Under the pieces are notes generated by a model. It saw nothing but the letters and a program-made list of their open reading frames with translations, was not told where the DNA came from and ran no database searches. Positions 24,104-34,920 of a stretch of 64,000 nt of DNA are shown piece by piece. Both the position numbers and the translations under genes were made by a program. Position 1 is the first letter of the stretch. The number at the start of each line of letters is the position of its first letter. The DNA comes from Streptococcus suis (GTDB lineage Bacteria > Bacillota > Bacilli > Lactobacillales > Streptococcaceae). The stretch is taken from the NCBI RefSeq assembly GCF_002960425.1, contig NZ_POIZ01000043.1:1-64000 (forward strand), written 5' to 3'.

Positions 24104-25459
24104 CTATCCATCCTCTCTCTTGGAAATACTTGCAAATTTATTGTATTCTTTTTGGAACATGAGTTCCACGGTACCACGCGCACCGGAACGGTTTTTCTCG
24201 ATGATAACTTCAACCGTATTGTTTGGAATGCCTCCATCTTCCTGCTCACCACGCTCATAGTAATCATCACGATACAAGAAGGCAACGATATCCGCATCCT
24301 GTTCGATAGACCCAGACTCACGAATATCTGACAAGACAGGACGCTTATCCTGACGTTGCTCCACACCACGCGACAACTGACTGAGGGCGATAACTGGAAC
24401 TTTCAATTCCTTAGCCAAAATCTTCAACTGACGGGAAATCTCCGAAACCTCTTGTTGCCGGTTTTCACGACCTGTTCCTGTAATCAACTGAAGATAGTCA
24501 ATCAAGATCAAGCCCAAGTTTCCAGTTTCCTGAGCCAACTTGCGTGACCGCGAACGAATTTCCGTAATCTTGATACCAGGTGTGTCATCAATATAGATGC
24601 TTGCCCGAGCCAAATTAGCCTGAGCCACCATGTACTTGTTCCACTCTTCCTGTGTCAAATGACCCGTACGAATAGAACGCGAGTTAATGACCCCCTCAGA
24701 AGCGAGCATACGGTCAACCAAGCTTTCTGCACCCATCTCCAAGGAGAAGATAGCAACGGTCAAACCCAGTTTTGTACCAATATTTTGCGCAATATTGAGG
24801 GCAAAAGCTGTCTTACCAACCGCAGGACGAGCCGCAAGAATAATCAACTCTTCCTCATGCAGCCCCGTTGTCATGGCATCAAGGGCAGGATAACCAGTCG
24901 CAATCCCTGTAATGTCCGAGGTCTGCTTGGCACGTGTCTCAAGGTTATCAAAGTTGATATTTAAGACATCATCAATCCGCTTGAAACCACTTCGACTGGC
25001 TCCCTCACTGACATCAATCAAGGCTTTTTCAGCATTGGCGATAATGTCATCTGAGCCATCCGCACCCTCGTATGCCTGATTGACAGCATCTGTTAAGCGG
25101 GCAATCAGTTTACGGAGATTAGACTTTTCAGCGACAATCTTGGCATAGAATTCCGCATTGGCTGCTGTCGGAACGGAACTAATGATTTCCGCCAAGTAAG
25201 CCAGACCACCGATATTTTCCAAATCCCCATGGTTGACCAGATAGTTCCGCATGGTGGTCGCATCGATAGCCTCATTCTTATCAGAAAGGGCAATCATTGC
25301 CTTGAAAATCAGCTTATGGGCATGCTTGAAAAAATCCTCTGCCTCAATATATTCACGAACAAAGACCAACTTGCCTTCATCCAGGAAAATTGCACCCAAG
25401 ACCGATTGTTCTGCCAGAATATCCTGGGGCTGCACCCGCAATTCATCTAACTCTGCCAA
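24104..25459 (-). CDS. dnaB: replicative DNA helicase DnaB
   Basis: 451 residues. The N-terminal DnaB domain (about 5-105) starts with VQPQDILAEQSVLGAIFLD. A RecA-like ATPase domain follows with Walker A ARPAVGKTAFAL, Walker B LGLILIDYLQLI and the arginine-finger region. It unwinds DNA ahead of the fork as a ring hexamer. The start is TTG at 25459, set by GAGGAGGTG 6-7 nt upstream. This is B. subtilis DnaC by the other naming. It sits in the order rplI-dnaB-veg. Confidence 0.97.
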   Translation of the reverse strand: MAELDELRVQPQDILAEQSVLGAIFLDEGKLVFVREYIEAEDFFKHAHKLIFKAMIALSDKNEAIDATTMRNYLVNHGDLENIGGLAYLAEIISSVPTAANAEFYAKIVAEKSNLRKLIARLTDAVNQAYEGADGSDDIIANAEKALIDVSEGASRSGFKRIDDVLNINFDNLETRAKQTSDITGIATGYPALDAMTTGLHEEELIILAARPAVGKTAFALNIAQNIGTKLGLTVAIFSLEMGAESLVDRMLASEGVINSRSIRTGHLTQEEWNKYMVAQANLARASIYIDDTPGIKITEIRSRSRKLAQETGNLGLILIDYLQLITGTGRENRQQEVSEISRQLKILAKELKVPVIALSQLSRGVEQRQDKRPVLSDIRESGSIEQDADIVAFLYRDDYYERGEQEDGGIPNNTVEVIIEKNRSGARGTVELMFQKEYNKFASISKREDG

Positions 25460-25493
25460 GATTTCACCTCCTCACTGATGGTATTGATATGAA

Positions 25494-25946
25494 TTAAGCC
25501 TCTTTAATGCTCAAATTGATAACGCCTGTCACATCTTGATAGATTTTAACTGGAACATCAATCAAGCCAAGGGCACGAATTGGGTGGTCTAATTGAATAT
25601 GGCGTTTGTCAATTTTGATACCAAATTGTTTTTCCAATTCTTCGGCAATTTTCTTGCTGGTAATCGAACCAAAAGTACGACCGTCTGGACCAACTTTTTC
25701 AACAAATTTCACTAAAGTAGCTTCTTCTGCCAACTTAGCCTTGATAGCCTCTGCTTCGGCAACCATTTCTGCGTGTGCCTTGGCTTTAGACTTTTCTTGA
25801 CCACGAAGGGCACTGATTGCTTGGTTTGTAGCTTCCTTAGCCAAATTTTTCTTAATCAAGAAGTTTTGGGCATAACCTGTGGGAACTTCCTTGATTTCAC
25901 CTTTTTTTCCTTGACCTTTTACATCTGCTAAAAAGATAACTTTCAT
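25494..25946 (-). CDS. rplI: 50S ribosomal protein L9
   Basis: 150 residues. The N-terminal RNA-binding domain starts [20 protein letters not shown] and contains [14 protein letters not shown] long connecting helix leads to a C-terminal domain with [19 protein letters not shown]. Length is standard. It lies 3 bp after gdpP, giving the conserved Firmicutes order gdpP-rplI-dnaB. Confidence 0.97.
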   Translation of the reverse strand: MKVIFLADVKGQGKKGEIKEVPTGYAQNFLIKKNLAKEATNQAISALRGQEKSKAKAHAEMVAEAEAIKAKLAEEATLVKFVEKVGPDGRTFGSITSKKIAEELEKQFGIKIDKRHIQLDHPIRALGLIDVPVKIYQDVTGVINLSIKEA

Positions 25947-25949
25947 TTA

Positions 25950-27917
25950 CTACACCTTACTTTCTTTAATTTCCTCATAAATTTTACTGATGAGGTTTTC
26001 CTTAACTTGTTCAAGGGTTTGGTCATAGACCTGAGCTGCAGCCAAATTAAAGTGACCACCGCCCCCCATTTCTTCCATAATCCGCTGAACATTGACCTTG
26101 CTATGGCTTCTTGCGGAAATGGCTACATACCCTTTGGTATTTTTCGTAACCACAAAGACCGCCTCAATGCCCGCCATATCCAATATGGTATTGGCTGCCT
26201 TACTTGGAATGATTGTGTCATACTCTAACTCCTCATTACCGCAGGCAATCACGATATGTGACTCCAACTTCTCACCACGCAAAATCAACTCATTGATTTG
26301 ACGATAGGCATCAAAATCTGTCGCTGAAATCTGCTGAATTTCAAGACTATCACTGCCACGTGTCCGCAAATAGCTGGCGACATCAAAAGTCCGACTAGTT
26401 ACCCGAGAAGTGAAATTTTTGGTATCTAGCATTATCCCAGCCATCAACAGACTAGATTGCAAGCGATTGAGCTTATGACGTTTATCATTTTGGAACTGAA
26501 CCAACTCCGTCACCAATTCACTGGCTGAGCTCGCACCGCTTTCGATATATGTCAAGACAGCATTGCTTGGAAAGTCTGTATCCCTACGATGATGATCCAC
26601 AATAACAACCTGACTGAATTGCTCATAGAAATCCTTGTCCAAGGTCAAACCAATCTTCGAATGGTCAACCATAATGAGCAAGGACTGAAAAGTGACCAAT
26701 TTCTTAGCTTCTTCAATGGTAATCAGATTAGAACAGTTTTCATCACGCAACTTTTGAATAGCCCGAGCAATATCTGGCGCCATCTCATCAGGATTATAAA
26801 CCGTATAAGCATTGTTCATGATATTCTGGGCAAAGTATTGCATCCCAACTGCCGAACCCAAAGCATCCATATCCAAATTCCGATGTCCGATAACAAACAC
26901 AGCATCCACCGATTTGAGCTTATCAGAAACGGCTGTCATCATAGCACGCGTTCGAGTACGAGTACGCTTGACTGACGAAGCTGATCCACCTCCAAAGAAA
27001 AGGGGCTGCTTGCTCTCGTCATTTTCCTTGACAACGACCTGATCGCCTCCACGAACCTCGGCCATGTTGAGATTTTGAAGGGCAACCTGACCAATCTGGT
27101 AATGATTGCCAGCACCGAAGGCCAGCCCCATACTTAGGGTTAAGCCCAATTCCAATTTTTTGGCTTCTTCACGGAATTTATCAATAACGGAAAACTTATT
27201 CTCAATCAACATCTCCAAGACAGCATAGTCTGTGAAAAAGTAGAAACGATCCATGGTTCCACGGCGGTAGTAAATACCATAGTCGTGGCAAAAATCAGAC
27301 ACAAATTGAGCTAAAAATGAATTGACCTGACTGATCTGCGAATCCGTCACCGTATCTTCTAGCTCATCGTAGTTGTCAACGGAAATAATCCCGATAACTG
27401 GACGACTGCCAATCAAACTATTAGTTGCTGAATACTCTGATGAAGCATCAAAAAAATAAAACAACCCATGATCAAAATCAACGTTTACAAGATAGCGTTT
27501 TCCAGAAAAATTAGCATAAACACGGTCTTCATCCAAGCCCACATCAATAATTTCACGCAGTTTTTTCTGGTCAAACTCCCCATTTTCCTGGGCAAAAATC
27601 AGTTCTGCAAAGGGATTGAACCACTCCACTTGATTGCTATCTGGACGAACCTTAATCACTCCGACTGGCATCTTATCCAAAAGCATCATCAAGCCAGAAT
27701 TAGCCTGATTATTGAGATATTCAATTTGTTCTAGTTCACTAAACTCATAAGATTGTTTCTGATAGATAAATAAGGCAACCAATACAACCAAGCACACTAG
27801 CAAGGCAAAAATTGTAAAGGCACTTGTTGGAGAAAATTGATGAATCAAAGCCACCAAGCCAAACAAGATAACGCCAATCATGACAAAATGAATTGTCGAA
27901 AATCGAAATTTTTTCAT
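25950..27917 (-). CDS. gdpP: membrane c-di-AMP phosphodiesterase GdpP
   Basis: About 655 residues. Two membrane segments lie within residues 8-52. A degenerate PAS domain (about 60-170) and a degenerate GGDEF domain (about 175-305) follow. The DHH domain has VFVIGHRNLDMDALGSAVGM and VVIVDHHRRD, and the DHHA1 domain ends with MEEMGGGGHFNLAAAQ. It hydrolyses cyclic di-AMP to pApA, controlling osmolyte uptake, wall stress and beta-lactam tolerance. Two adjacent ATG codons could start it; the second, at 27917, has the better spacing to AGAGG. Confidence 0.96.
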   Translation of the reverse strand: MKKFRFSTIHFVMIGVILFGLVALIHQFSPTSAFTIFALLVCLVVLVALFIYQKQSYEFSELEQIEYLNNQANSGLMMLLDKMPVGVIKVRPDSNQVEWFNPFAELIFAQENGEFDQKKLREIIDVGLDEDRVYANFSGKRYLVNVDFDHGLFYFFDASSEYSATNSLIGSRPVIGIISVDNYDELEDTVTDSQISQVNSFLAQFVSDFCHDYGIYYRRGTMDRFYFFTDYAVLEMLIENKFSVIDKFREEAKKLELGLTLSMGLAFGAGNHYQIGQVALQNLNMAEVRGGDQVVVKENDESKQPLFFGGGSASSVKRTRTRTRAMMTAVSDKLKSVDAVFVIGHRNLDMDALGSAVGMQYFAQNIMNNAYTVYNPDEMAPDIARAIQKLRDENCSNLITIEEAKKLVTFQSLLIMVDHSKIGLTLDKDFYEQFSQVVIVDHHRRDTDFPSNAVLTYIESGASSASELVTELVQFQNDKRHKLNRLQSSLLMAGIMLDTKNFTSRVTSRTFDVASYLRTRGSDSLEIQQISATDFDAYRQINELILRGEKLESHIVIACGNEELEYDTIIPSKAANTILDMAGIEAVFVVTKNTKGYVAISARSHSKVNVQRIMEEMGGGGHFNLAAAQVYDQTLEQVKENLISKIYEEIKESKV

Positions 27918-27974
27918 CATTAACCTCTGCCTGCCATTTTACCACAAATAGCCAGAAATTGCTAGTTTTCGCTA

Positions 27975-28138
27975 GTATAGTCGAATGAAGAGCTTTCAGA
28001 CAAGGAACTGAGGCGCAGGTTGCTAGAACAGCCCAGAGGCTGATCTAGGTTGGAAATAGGACTTGCGAAGCAAGTCACTTTCGTAGGGTACTACAAGCCG
28101 AAAGTGACGATGTATCAAAGCTAATTCAAATGACTTTA
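27975..28138. repeat. intergenic repeat, family B, copy 2
   Basis: About 164 bp, in the same orientation as copy 1 at 21322-21490. It contains nested hairpins: GACTTGC-GAA-GCAAGTC near 28061, inside CACTTTCG...CGAAAGTG. It ends ATTCAAATGACTTTA. It lies between gdpP and mnmG. Confidence 0.85.
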
Positions 28139-28148
28139 AATACAGGAA

Positions 28149-28173
28149 AAGAACAGCCTTAGTGACTGTCCTT
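28149..28173 (-). terminator. terminator of mnmG
   Basis: AAGAACAGCC (28149-28158) pairs with GACTGTCCTT (28164-28173) with two G-U pairs, followed on the minus strand by TTTTCC. It overlaps the stop codon. Confidence 0.6.
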
Positions 28174-30075
28174 TGATTTGTTTTTAGAAATGGAACGACT
28201 GCGTCCTTCCAAGTAAACCATAAGAATGGAGATGTCCGCTGGATTGACACCGGAAATCCGACTAGCCTGGCCAATGGTTTCTGGTGAAATCAGCTTGAAT
28301 TTCTGACGAGCCTCAGTCGCTATGGAATCAATGTCATCCCAGTCGATGTCAGCTGGAATCCGTTTTTCTTCCATGCGTTTCATCTTCTCCACCTGATCCA
28401 AGGCCTTGGCAATATAGCCTTCGTACTTGACCTCTGTTTCAATCAATTCAATGGTCTTGGCATCCAGAACCTCTGCCGCAGGGCCGATAAAGGCTACCGC
28501 ATCTGCGTAAGTCACATCTGGACGACGCATGAATTCCTTGGCGGTCAAAGCGTCTGTCAAGGGCTTGAAGCCCATAGCAACAACTTTTTCGTTGGTTTCC
28601 TTGATTGGCTTGAGTTTGATAGACTCCAAGCGTTTCATTTCATTGTCAAATTGATTTTTGTGAATCTGGAAAACCTGCCAGCGTTCATCATCTACCAAGC
28701 CAACCTGACGACCGATTTCCGTCAGACGCATGTCGGCATTGTCATGACGCAAAATCAAGCGGTATTCTGCCCGACTGGTCAAGAGGCGATAAGGCTCCAC
28801 CGTTCCCTTGGTTACCAGGTCATCAATCATAACACCAATGTAGCCGTCGCTTCGTTTCAAAATCAACTCAGGCTTGCCCTGCACCTTGAGGGCGGCATTG
28901 ATACCAGCGATAATTCCCTGACCTGCCGCTTCTTCATAACCTGATGTTCCGTTGGTCTGACCTGCTGTGAAAAGCCCAGAAATCTTCTTGGTTTCCAGCG
29001 TCGCCCGCAACTGATGGGGCATGACCATATCGTACTCAATGGCATAGCCCGTCCGCATCATCTGGGCATTTTCCAAACCTTTAATGGAGTGGATCAAGTC
29101 CTGCTGCACATCTTCTGGCAGACTGGTTGACAGCCCTTGAACATAGATTTCATCGGTATTGCGACCTTCTGGCTCTAGGAAAAGCTGGTGGCGTTCCTTG
29201 TCGGCAAAACGCACAATCTTGTCCTCAATAGACGGACAGTAACGGGGCCCAATCCCCTTGACAATGCCCGAAAACATAGGCGCCCGATGAAGATTGCTGT
29301 TGATAATCTCATGGCTGGTCGCATTGGTATAGGTCAACCAGCAAGGGATCTGGTCCTGCAAATAATCCTCGTCCTTGGACAAGAATGAAAAGTGATTTGG
29401 CTTTTCATCGCCTGGTTGAATTTCTGTCTCCTCGTAGTTTATAGTACGAGCATTCACACGCGGTGGCGTTCCTGTCTTGAAACGACCGATTTCAAGTCCC
29501 AATTCTTTCAGATTATCCGCCAGCGTAATAGAAGCTAGGCTATTGTTAGGTCCTGACGAATACTTGAGATCTCCAATGATGATCTCGCCACGTAGGGCTG
29601 TACCCGTCGTCACCACAACCGCCTTGGCAGAGAATTTCTGGTTGGTAGCCGTGCGGACACCGATAACCTTGCCGTCTTCCACCAAAATCTCATCAATCAT
29701 GGTTTGACGCAGGGTCAGATTTTCCTGACGCTCTACCGTCCGTTTCATTTCCGCCGCATACTCTGCCTTATCCGCCTGAGCCCGCAAGGCACGAACAGCT
29801 GGCCCCTTACCCATATTGAGCATCTTCATCTGGATATAGGTCTTGTCAATGTTGCGGCCCATTTCGCCCCCCAGGGCATCGATTTCCCTTACCACAATCC
29901 CCTTGGCAGAACCACCAATGGAGGGATTACATGGCATAAAAGCCACCATATCCAAGTTTATCGTCGCAAGCAGGGTCTTACAGCCCATCCGACTAGCTGC
30001 CAATCCCGCCTCTACACCCGCATGCCCCGCACCGATCACGATGACATCGTAGTTTTCTGCAAATGTATGTGTCAT
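28159..30075 (-). CDS. mnmG: tRNA uridine 5-carboxymethylaminomethyl modification enzyme MnmG (GidA)
   Basis: 638 residues. FAD-binding starts with [24 protein letters not shown]. The conserved [24 protein letters not shown] and FKTGTPPRV follow, and the C-terminal GidA domain ends with [17 protein letters not shown]. With MnmE it installs the cmnm5 group on wobble uridine of several tRNAs. Its start overlaps the end of the first Nudix gene by 4 bp. mnmA, another wobble-uridine enzyme, lies 3 kb upstream in the window. Confidence 0.97.
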   Translation of the reverse strand: MTHTFAENYDVIVIGAGHAGVEAGLAASRMGCKTLLATINLDMVAFMPCNPSIGGSAKGIVVREIDALGGEMGRNIDKTYIQMKMLNMGKGPAVRALRAQADKAEYAAEMKRTVERQENLTLRQTMIDEILVEDGKVIGVRTATNQKFSAKAVVVTTGTALRGEIIIGDLKYSSGPNNSLASITLADNLKELGLEIGRFKTGTPPRVNARTINYEETEIQPGDEKPNHFSFLSKDEDYLQDQIPCWLTYTNATSHEIINSNLHRAPMFSGIVKGIGPRYCPSIEDKIVRFADKERHQLFLEPEGRNTDEIYVQGLSTSLPEDVQQDLIHSIKGLENAQMMRTGYAIEYDMVMPHQLRATLETKKISGLFTAGQTNGTSGYEEAAGQGIIAGINAALKVQGKPELILKRSDGYIGVMIDDLVTKGTVEPYRLLTSRAEYRLILRHDNADMRLTEIGRQVGLVDDERWQVFQIHKNQFDNEMKRLESIKLKPIKETNEKVVAMGFKPLTDALTAKEFMRRPDVTYADAVAFIGPAAEVLDAKTIELIETEVKYEGYIAKALDQVEKMKRMEEKRIPADIDWDDIDSIATEARQKFKLISPETIGQASRISGVNPADISILMVYLEGRSRSISKNKSKDSH

Positions 30076-30533
30076 ATTGTTTTCTCCTTCATATTCATGA
30101 TGTGTTTGACTTGCCCATTCCAGTTTGGCAATTCTTTAACCAGAAAGGCTGGTACGATATCTAGGTTGACAAGCTTGTCAAGCTCAATCCATTCACAAGC
30201 TTGCTTCAAGCTATCTTCAATCATCTCCTTAGGCATTTCTCCAATAGGATCGACGATAAAATGAAACTCGATGTTGTGAAAATCTATTTCTTCATGTGTA
30301 AACTGATTTTCAACGACAAAAGCTAGTTGATTGACACGGCTGTCAACCCCTAATTCTTCTTTGACTTCTCGAACAACCGCATCTTGTGCCATTTCATTGA
30401 CTGCAATCGCACCGCCAATGGTATAATAACGCCCCTTAGCGTCCTTGGTGAGAAATATTTTTCCGTCTTTTATGAGCAATGCAGTCGCACGAACACCAAA
30501 AATCTGATTGTCAATTCTGGTCCTAAAATCCAC
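30072..30533 (-). CDS. Nudix hydrolase
   Basis: 153 residues. The Nudix box [24 protein letters not shown] is complete, with G-x5-E-x7-REVxEELG. This fold hydrolyses nucleoside diphosphate derivatives; the substrate is unknown. It overlaps mnmG by 4 bp (ATGA-type) and the upstream Nudix gene by 11 bp, so the three are translationally coupled. Confidence 0.9.
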   Translation of the reverse strand: MDFRTRIDNQIFGVRATALLIKDGKIFLTKDAKGRYYTIGGAIAVNEMAQDAVVREVKEELGVDSRVNQLAFVVENQFTHEEIDFHNIEFHFIVDPIGEMPKEMIEDSLKQACEWIELDKLVNLDIVPAFLVKELPNWNGQVKHIMNMKEKTI

Positions 30534-30954
30534 TTTTTCTTCTCTTTTCTAAAATTTCTTCGAGATATGGAACTAAATTTTTCTTGTTTTCATCGCGACT
30601 AGTAAACCATAGAAAATCAGTATGCTCTTCTGGATCAAGAAGAATTGTTTTGGGCCGTTCAGGAAGTGTTACTTCATAGACCAGCCTCGTAAACACCGCC
30701 TCTTTCTCTTCATCAAACTGACTATCTTCATGGATAATGGTCAGATTTTCCTTGGCTATCGAAATGCCTGTTTCTTCAAAGCATTCTCGAACAGCAGCAT
30801 CACGAGGCAATTCATTCTCCTCGGCACGACCCCCTGGAATATCCCAATATCGAGGAAAGACATTGGGTTTGCCACGCTTAATCTGAGAACGCTGAATAAT
30901 CAGGTGACTGTCTGCAACAGTCAGTAAAACATGGGCAATCAGTTTGACAGGCAT
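30523..30954 (-). CDS. Nudix hydrolase (MutT-like)
   Basis: 143 residues from ATG 30954, which has TAGGAGG upstream. A longer in-frame start at 31008 lacks a ribosome site. The Nudix box is GGRAEENELPRDAAVRECFE-ETGI, preceded by VFPRYWDIP. It resembles the house-cleaning MutT/NudF group, with the substrate uncertain. It is the first gene of the Nudix-Nudix-mnmG operon. It is not a recent duplicate of its neighbour, since similarity outside the Nudix box is low. Confidence 0.88.
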   Translation of the reverse strand: MPVKLIAHVLLTVADSHLIIQRSQIKRGKPNVFPRYWDIPGGRAEENELPRDAAVRECFEETGISIAKENLTIIHEDSQFDEEKEAVFTRLVYEVTLPERPKTILLDPEEHTDFLWFTSRDENKKNLVPYLEEILEKRRKSGF

Positions 30955-31096
30955 GGTTCCTCCTAATCTCACAAAAAATAGCCAAAACTCTCGAAAATTG
31001 CAGGACAAAAAAGCCTACAATTCCCATGAGCTTTGACCATCATGATAATTGTTACTCTTATTCTATCAAAAGATTTGTAGAATTTCAAATCTAGTG

Positions 31097-31423
31097 TTAC
31101 GCTAACGTTTCAATATATTCTAAGCCCCAAGCCTCAACAGCATCCAGTACCGAACGAAATTTTTCGCCCATCTCAGTCAAGCTATACTCTACACGAGGGG
31201 GGACTTCTGCATAGACCGTGCGACTAATAATGCGATCCTCCTCCAATTGTCTAAGGTGCCTTGTTAACATGGTTTGAGTAATACCTGGAATCAGTCGCTG
31301 TAATTCATTGAAGCGTTTCGTTCCTGTACTGAGTTGGTAGATAATCACCAATCCCCACTTACCAGTCAAGACTTTTTGTGTTGTTGCAAAAGGGCAAATA
31401 CCATATTCACTAACTTTTTTCAA
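31097..31423 (-). CDS. HxlR-family transcriptional regulator
   Basis: 108 residues with a winged helix: CPFATTQKVLTGKWGLVIIY at the N-terminus, RFNELQRLIPGITQTMLTRH in the recognition region, then RTVYAEVPPRVEYSLTEMG, the HxlR signature. The conserved Cys near residue 10 is the redox or electrophile-reactive residue in several family members. It is divergent from the SnoaL-like gene at 31549 and probably represses it and itself through the palindrome at 31451-31466. Confidence 0.92.
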   Translation of the reverse strand: MKKVSEYGICPFATTQKVLTGKWGLVIIYQLSTGTKRFNELQRLIPGITQTMLTRHLRQLEEDRIISRTVYAEVPPRVEYSLTEMGEKFRSVLDAVEAWGLEYIETLA

Positions 31424-31450
31424 AAAAATTCTCCTTTATTTATCACAATA

Positions 31451-31516
31451 GTATCACTTTTGATACCAACGAATGCAAAAGTACCTACTTGCATAATGGA
31501 ATGCTTCAGCTATAAT
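31451..31516. promoter_or_regulatory. divergent promoters with palindromic operator (hxlR-like / SnoaL-like)
   Basis: The perfect inverted repeat GTATCA-CTTT-TGATAC is at 31451-31466. The rightward promoter has -35 TTGCAT (31489-31494) and -10 TATAAT (31511-31516), spacer 16. A leftward -35 TTGCAT/-10 GATACT pair places the palindrome on the -10 of the regulator gene. Confidence 0.65.
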
Positions 31517-31548
31517 TGTACTATATCAAAAAAATTGGAGGACATCAA

Positions 31549-31938
31549 ATGTCAACAAACTTGGAAATTTTTAATGCCTATAACAATGCTCTCATCGCTG
31601 GTGATTTTGCAGCTCTTTTTGAAACAATGGCTAATGACATTATCTGGCATCAACCCGGAAATCATTCAACATCTGGTGCTAAAATTGGTAAGGAAGTACT
31701 CGGAGCACATCTAGCAACTTTTGCCGAAAAAACAAATGGAACTTTCAAAGTAGTGACAAACTGGGTATCCGATAATGATACTCTTGTTGCCGCTAACGTA
31801 ACATTCCTCGGGACTCGAACAGATGGTGAAGAACTAAACATGAATGGCATCGATCTTTTCCGTATGGAAGATGGCAAAATCAAGGAAGTTTGGCTCTTCT
31901 CAGCCGACCAAAAAGCCGAAGATGCTTTCTGGGGATAA
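31549..31938 (+). CDS. SnoaL-like / NTF2-fold protein
   Basis: 129 residues from ATG 31549 with TTGGAGG upstream. The frame is open back to 31516, but that start falls at the promoter. The pattern YNNALIAGDFAALFETMANDIIWHQPGNHSTSG, then KIKEVWLFSADQKAEDAFWG, matches SnoaL/ketosteroid-isomerase-like NTF2 proteins. Many are small-molecule binders or isomerases; no catalytic role can be assigned. It is controlled by the divergent HxlR regulator by inference. Confidence 0.8.
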   Translation: MSTNLEIFNAYNNALIAGDFAALFETMANDIIWHQPGNHSTSGAKIGKEVLGAHLATFAEKTNGTFKVVTNWVSDNDTLVAANVTFLGTRTDGEELNMNGIDLFRMEDGKIKEVWLFSADQKAEDAFWG

Positions 31939-31942
31939 GATA

Positions 31943-31972
31943 AAAAGCTTAGCATGAGGGTGCTAAGCTTTT
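31943..31972. terminator. bidirectional terminator between SnoaL-like gene and mnmA
   Basis: AAAAGCTTAGCA (31943-31954) pairs with TGCTAAGCTTTT (31961-31972); a T-rich tail follows on the plus strand. The reverse strand also ends in a T run. Confidence 0.85.
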
Positions 31973-31980
31973 ATTTTTGA

Positions 31981-33321
<1,341 letters not shown>

Positions 33322-33323
33322 CT

Positions 33324-33995
33324 ATGACAAACTTAAAATTTCAATCGGTCTTTGACATCATTGGACCGGTTATGATTGGACCGTCTTCTAGTCACACAGC
33401 TGGTGCGGTCCGAATTGGGAAAATTGTGTCTTCAATTTTCGGCGATGAGCCGACAGAGGTGGAATTTCAACTCTACAATTCCTTTGCCAAGACCTATCGT
33501 GGTCACGGTACGGATGTAGCCTTGGTAGCAGGTATTCTGGGCATGGATACAGATGATCCCCGCATTCCTGACTCTCTGGACATTGCTCGGGAACGCGGCA
33601 TCAAGGTTTACTGGCGTGTCAACAAGGACAGCAATACCCCACACCCAAATACCACTCGAATCATCATTAAAAACGATAAAAAGTCTATCTCAGCAACGGG
33701 TGTTTCGATTGGTGGAGGCAATATCCAGGTGACCGAGCTCAACGGCTTCTCTGTCAACCTTAACATGAACACACCGACCATTATCATTGTTCACCAGGAT
33801 GTCCCAGGTATGATTGCAAAGGTGACAGATGTCCTGTCAAAATACAATATCAACATTGCCCAAATGAATGTGACGCGTGAACAAGCTGGCGAAAAAGCCA
33901 TTATGATTATCGAAGTGGATGCCCGCCAATGTGAAAATTCGATTGCAGAGATTGAAAAAATTCCCCACTTGCACAATGTAACCTTCTTCAACTAG
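33324..33995 (+). CDS. sdaAB: L-serine dehydratase, beta subunit
   Basis: 223 residues. The N-terminal domain has SVFDIIGPVMIGPSSSHTAG, and a C-terminal ACT domain (about 150-222) has TIIIVHQDVPGMIAKVTDVL. With the alpha subunit it forms the iron-sulfur enzyme that deaminates L-serine to pyruvate and ammonia. GAGGAAAGC precedes the ATG. The alpha gene starts 12 bp after its stop. Confidence 0.95.
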   Translation: MTNLKFQSVFDIIGPVMIGPSSSHTAGAVRIGKIVSSIFGDEPTEVEFQLYNSFAKTYRGHGTDVALVAGILGMDTDDPRIPDSLDIARERGIKVYWRVNKDSNTPHPNTTRIIIKNDKKSISATGVSIGGGNIQVTELNGFSVNLNMNTPTIIIVHQDVPGMIAKVTDVLSKYNINIAQMNVTREQAGEKAIMIIEVDARQCENSIAEIEKIPHLHNVTFFN

Positions 33996-34007
33996 AAAGA
34001 GAAAGAC

Positions 34008-34880
34008 ATGTTTTATACTATCGAAGAATTAGTTCAGCAAGCAGACAACTTTTCTGGTAATGTAGCTGAACTCATGATCGCTACTGAAATTGAATTGACC
34101 GGTCGTAGCCGCGAAGAAATCTTGACAATCATGTCAAGAAACTTGACAGTTATGAAAGCCTCCATTGTAGATGGACTTACTGAAAGCAAATCCGTATCTG
34201 GTTTAACAGGAGGCGATGCTGCCAAGTTAGATGCCTACATGAAAAGTGGTAAGACACTGTCTGATAACTCTATCTTGTCCGCAGCAAGAAACGCCATGGC
34301 TGTCAACGAATTGAACGCCAAAATGGGCTTGGTCTGCGCCACCCCAACCGCTGGATCAGCTGGTTGTTTACCGGCCGTTCTTGGCGTTGCCATTGACAAG
34401 TTAAACTTGACAGAAGACCAACAACTTGACTTCCTCTTTACAGCAGGAGCCTTTGGTCTGGTCATCGCCAACAATGCCTCTATATCAGGTGCAGAAGGAG
34501 GCTGTCAGGCAGAAGTCGGATCTGCCTCTGCTATGTCTGCTGCAGCCTTGACACTGGCTGCAGGTGGAACTCCCTATCAAGCTAGCCAAGCCATCTGCTT
34601 TGTCATTAAAAATATGCTGGGTCTGATTTGCGATCCGGTTGCAGGTCTGGTAGAAGTTCCTTGTGTCAAGCGAAATGCAATGGGAGCAAGCTACGCCATG
34701 GTAGCTGCCGATATGGCACTAGCAGGTATCGAATCCAAAATCCCCGTTGACGAAGTCATCAATGCCATGTACCAAGTTGGTTCAGCCCTCCCAACTGCCT
34801 TCCGTGAAACTGCCGAAGGTGGCCTGGCTGCCACACCAACTGGTCGCCGCTTGGCACAAGAAATCTTCGGGGAAAGTTGA
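34008..34880 (+). CDS. sdaAA: L-serine dehydratase, iron-sulfur-dependent, alpha subunit
   Basis: 290 residues. Typical stretches include CATPTAGSAGCLPAVLGVAI, SGAEGGCQAEVGSASAMSAA and NMLGLICDPVAGLVEVPCVKRNA, which supply cysteines for the iron-sulfur cluster. It pairs with SdaAB. Start follows AGAAAGAGAAAGAC, a weak site that suggests coupling to sdaAB. The gene is followed by a strong terminator shared with the convergent gene. Confidence 0.95.
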   Translation: MFYTIEELVQQADNFSGNVAELMIATEIELTGRSREEILTIMSRNLTVMKASIVDGLTESKSVSGLTGGDAAKLDAYMKSGKTLSDNSILSAARNAMAVNELNAKMGLVCATPTAGSAGCLPAVLGVAIDKLNLTEDQQLDFLFTAGAFGLVIANNASISGAEGGCQAEVGSASAMSAAALTLAAGGTPYQASQAICFVIKNMLGLICDPVAGLVEVPCVKRNAMGASYAMVAADMALAGIESKIPVDEVINAMYQVGSALPTAFRETAEGGLAATPTGRRLAQEIFGES

Positions 34881-34896
34881 CAAACCTGTCAAGATA

Positions 34897-34919
34897 AAAA
34901 GGACCATTGCGGTCCTTTT
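34897..34919. terminator. bidirectional terminator between sdaAA and the surface-protein gene
   Basis: AAAAGGACC (34897-34905) pairs with GGTCCTTTT (34911-34919) and serves both converging transcripts. Confidence 0.85.
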
Positions 34920-34920
34920 C

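Noticed and set aside
28023..28274. 83-codon frame on the minus strand
   Set aside because: It begins in mnmG in another frame and ends in the repeat; explained by both.
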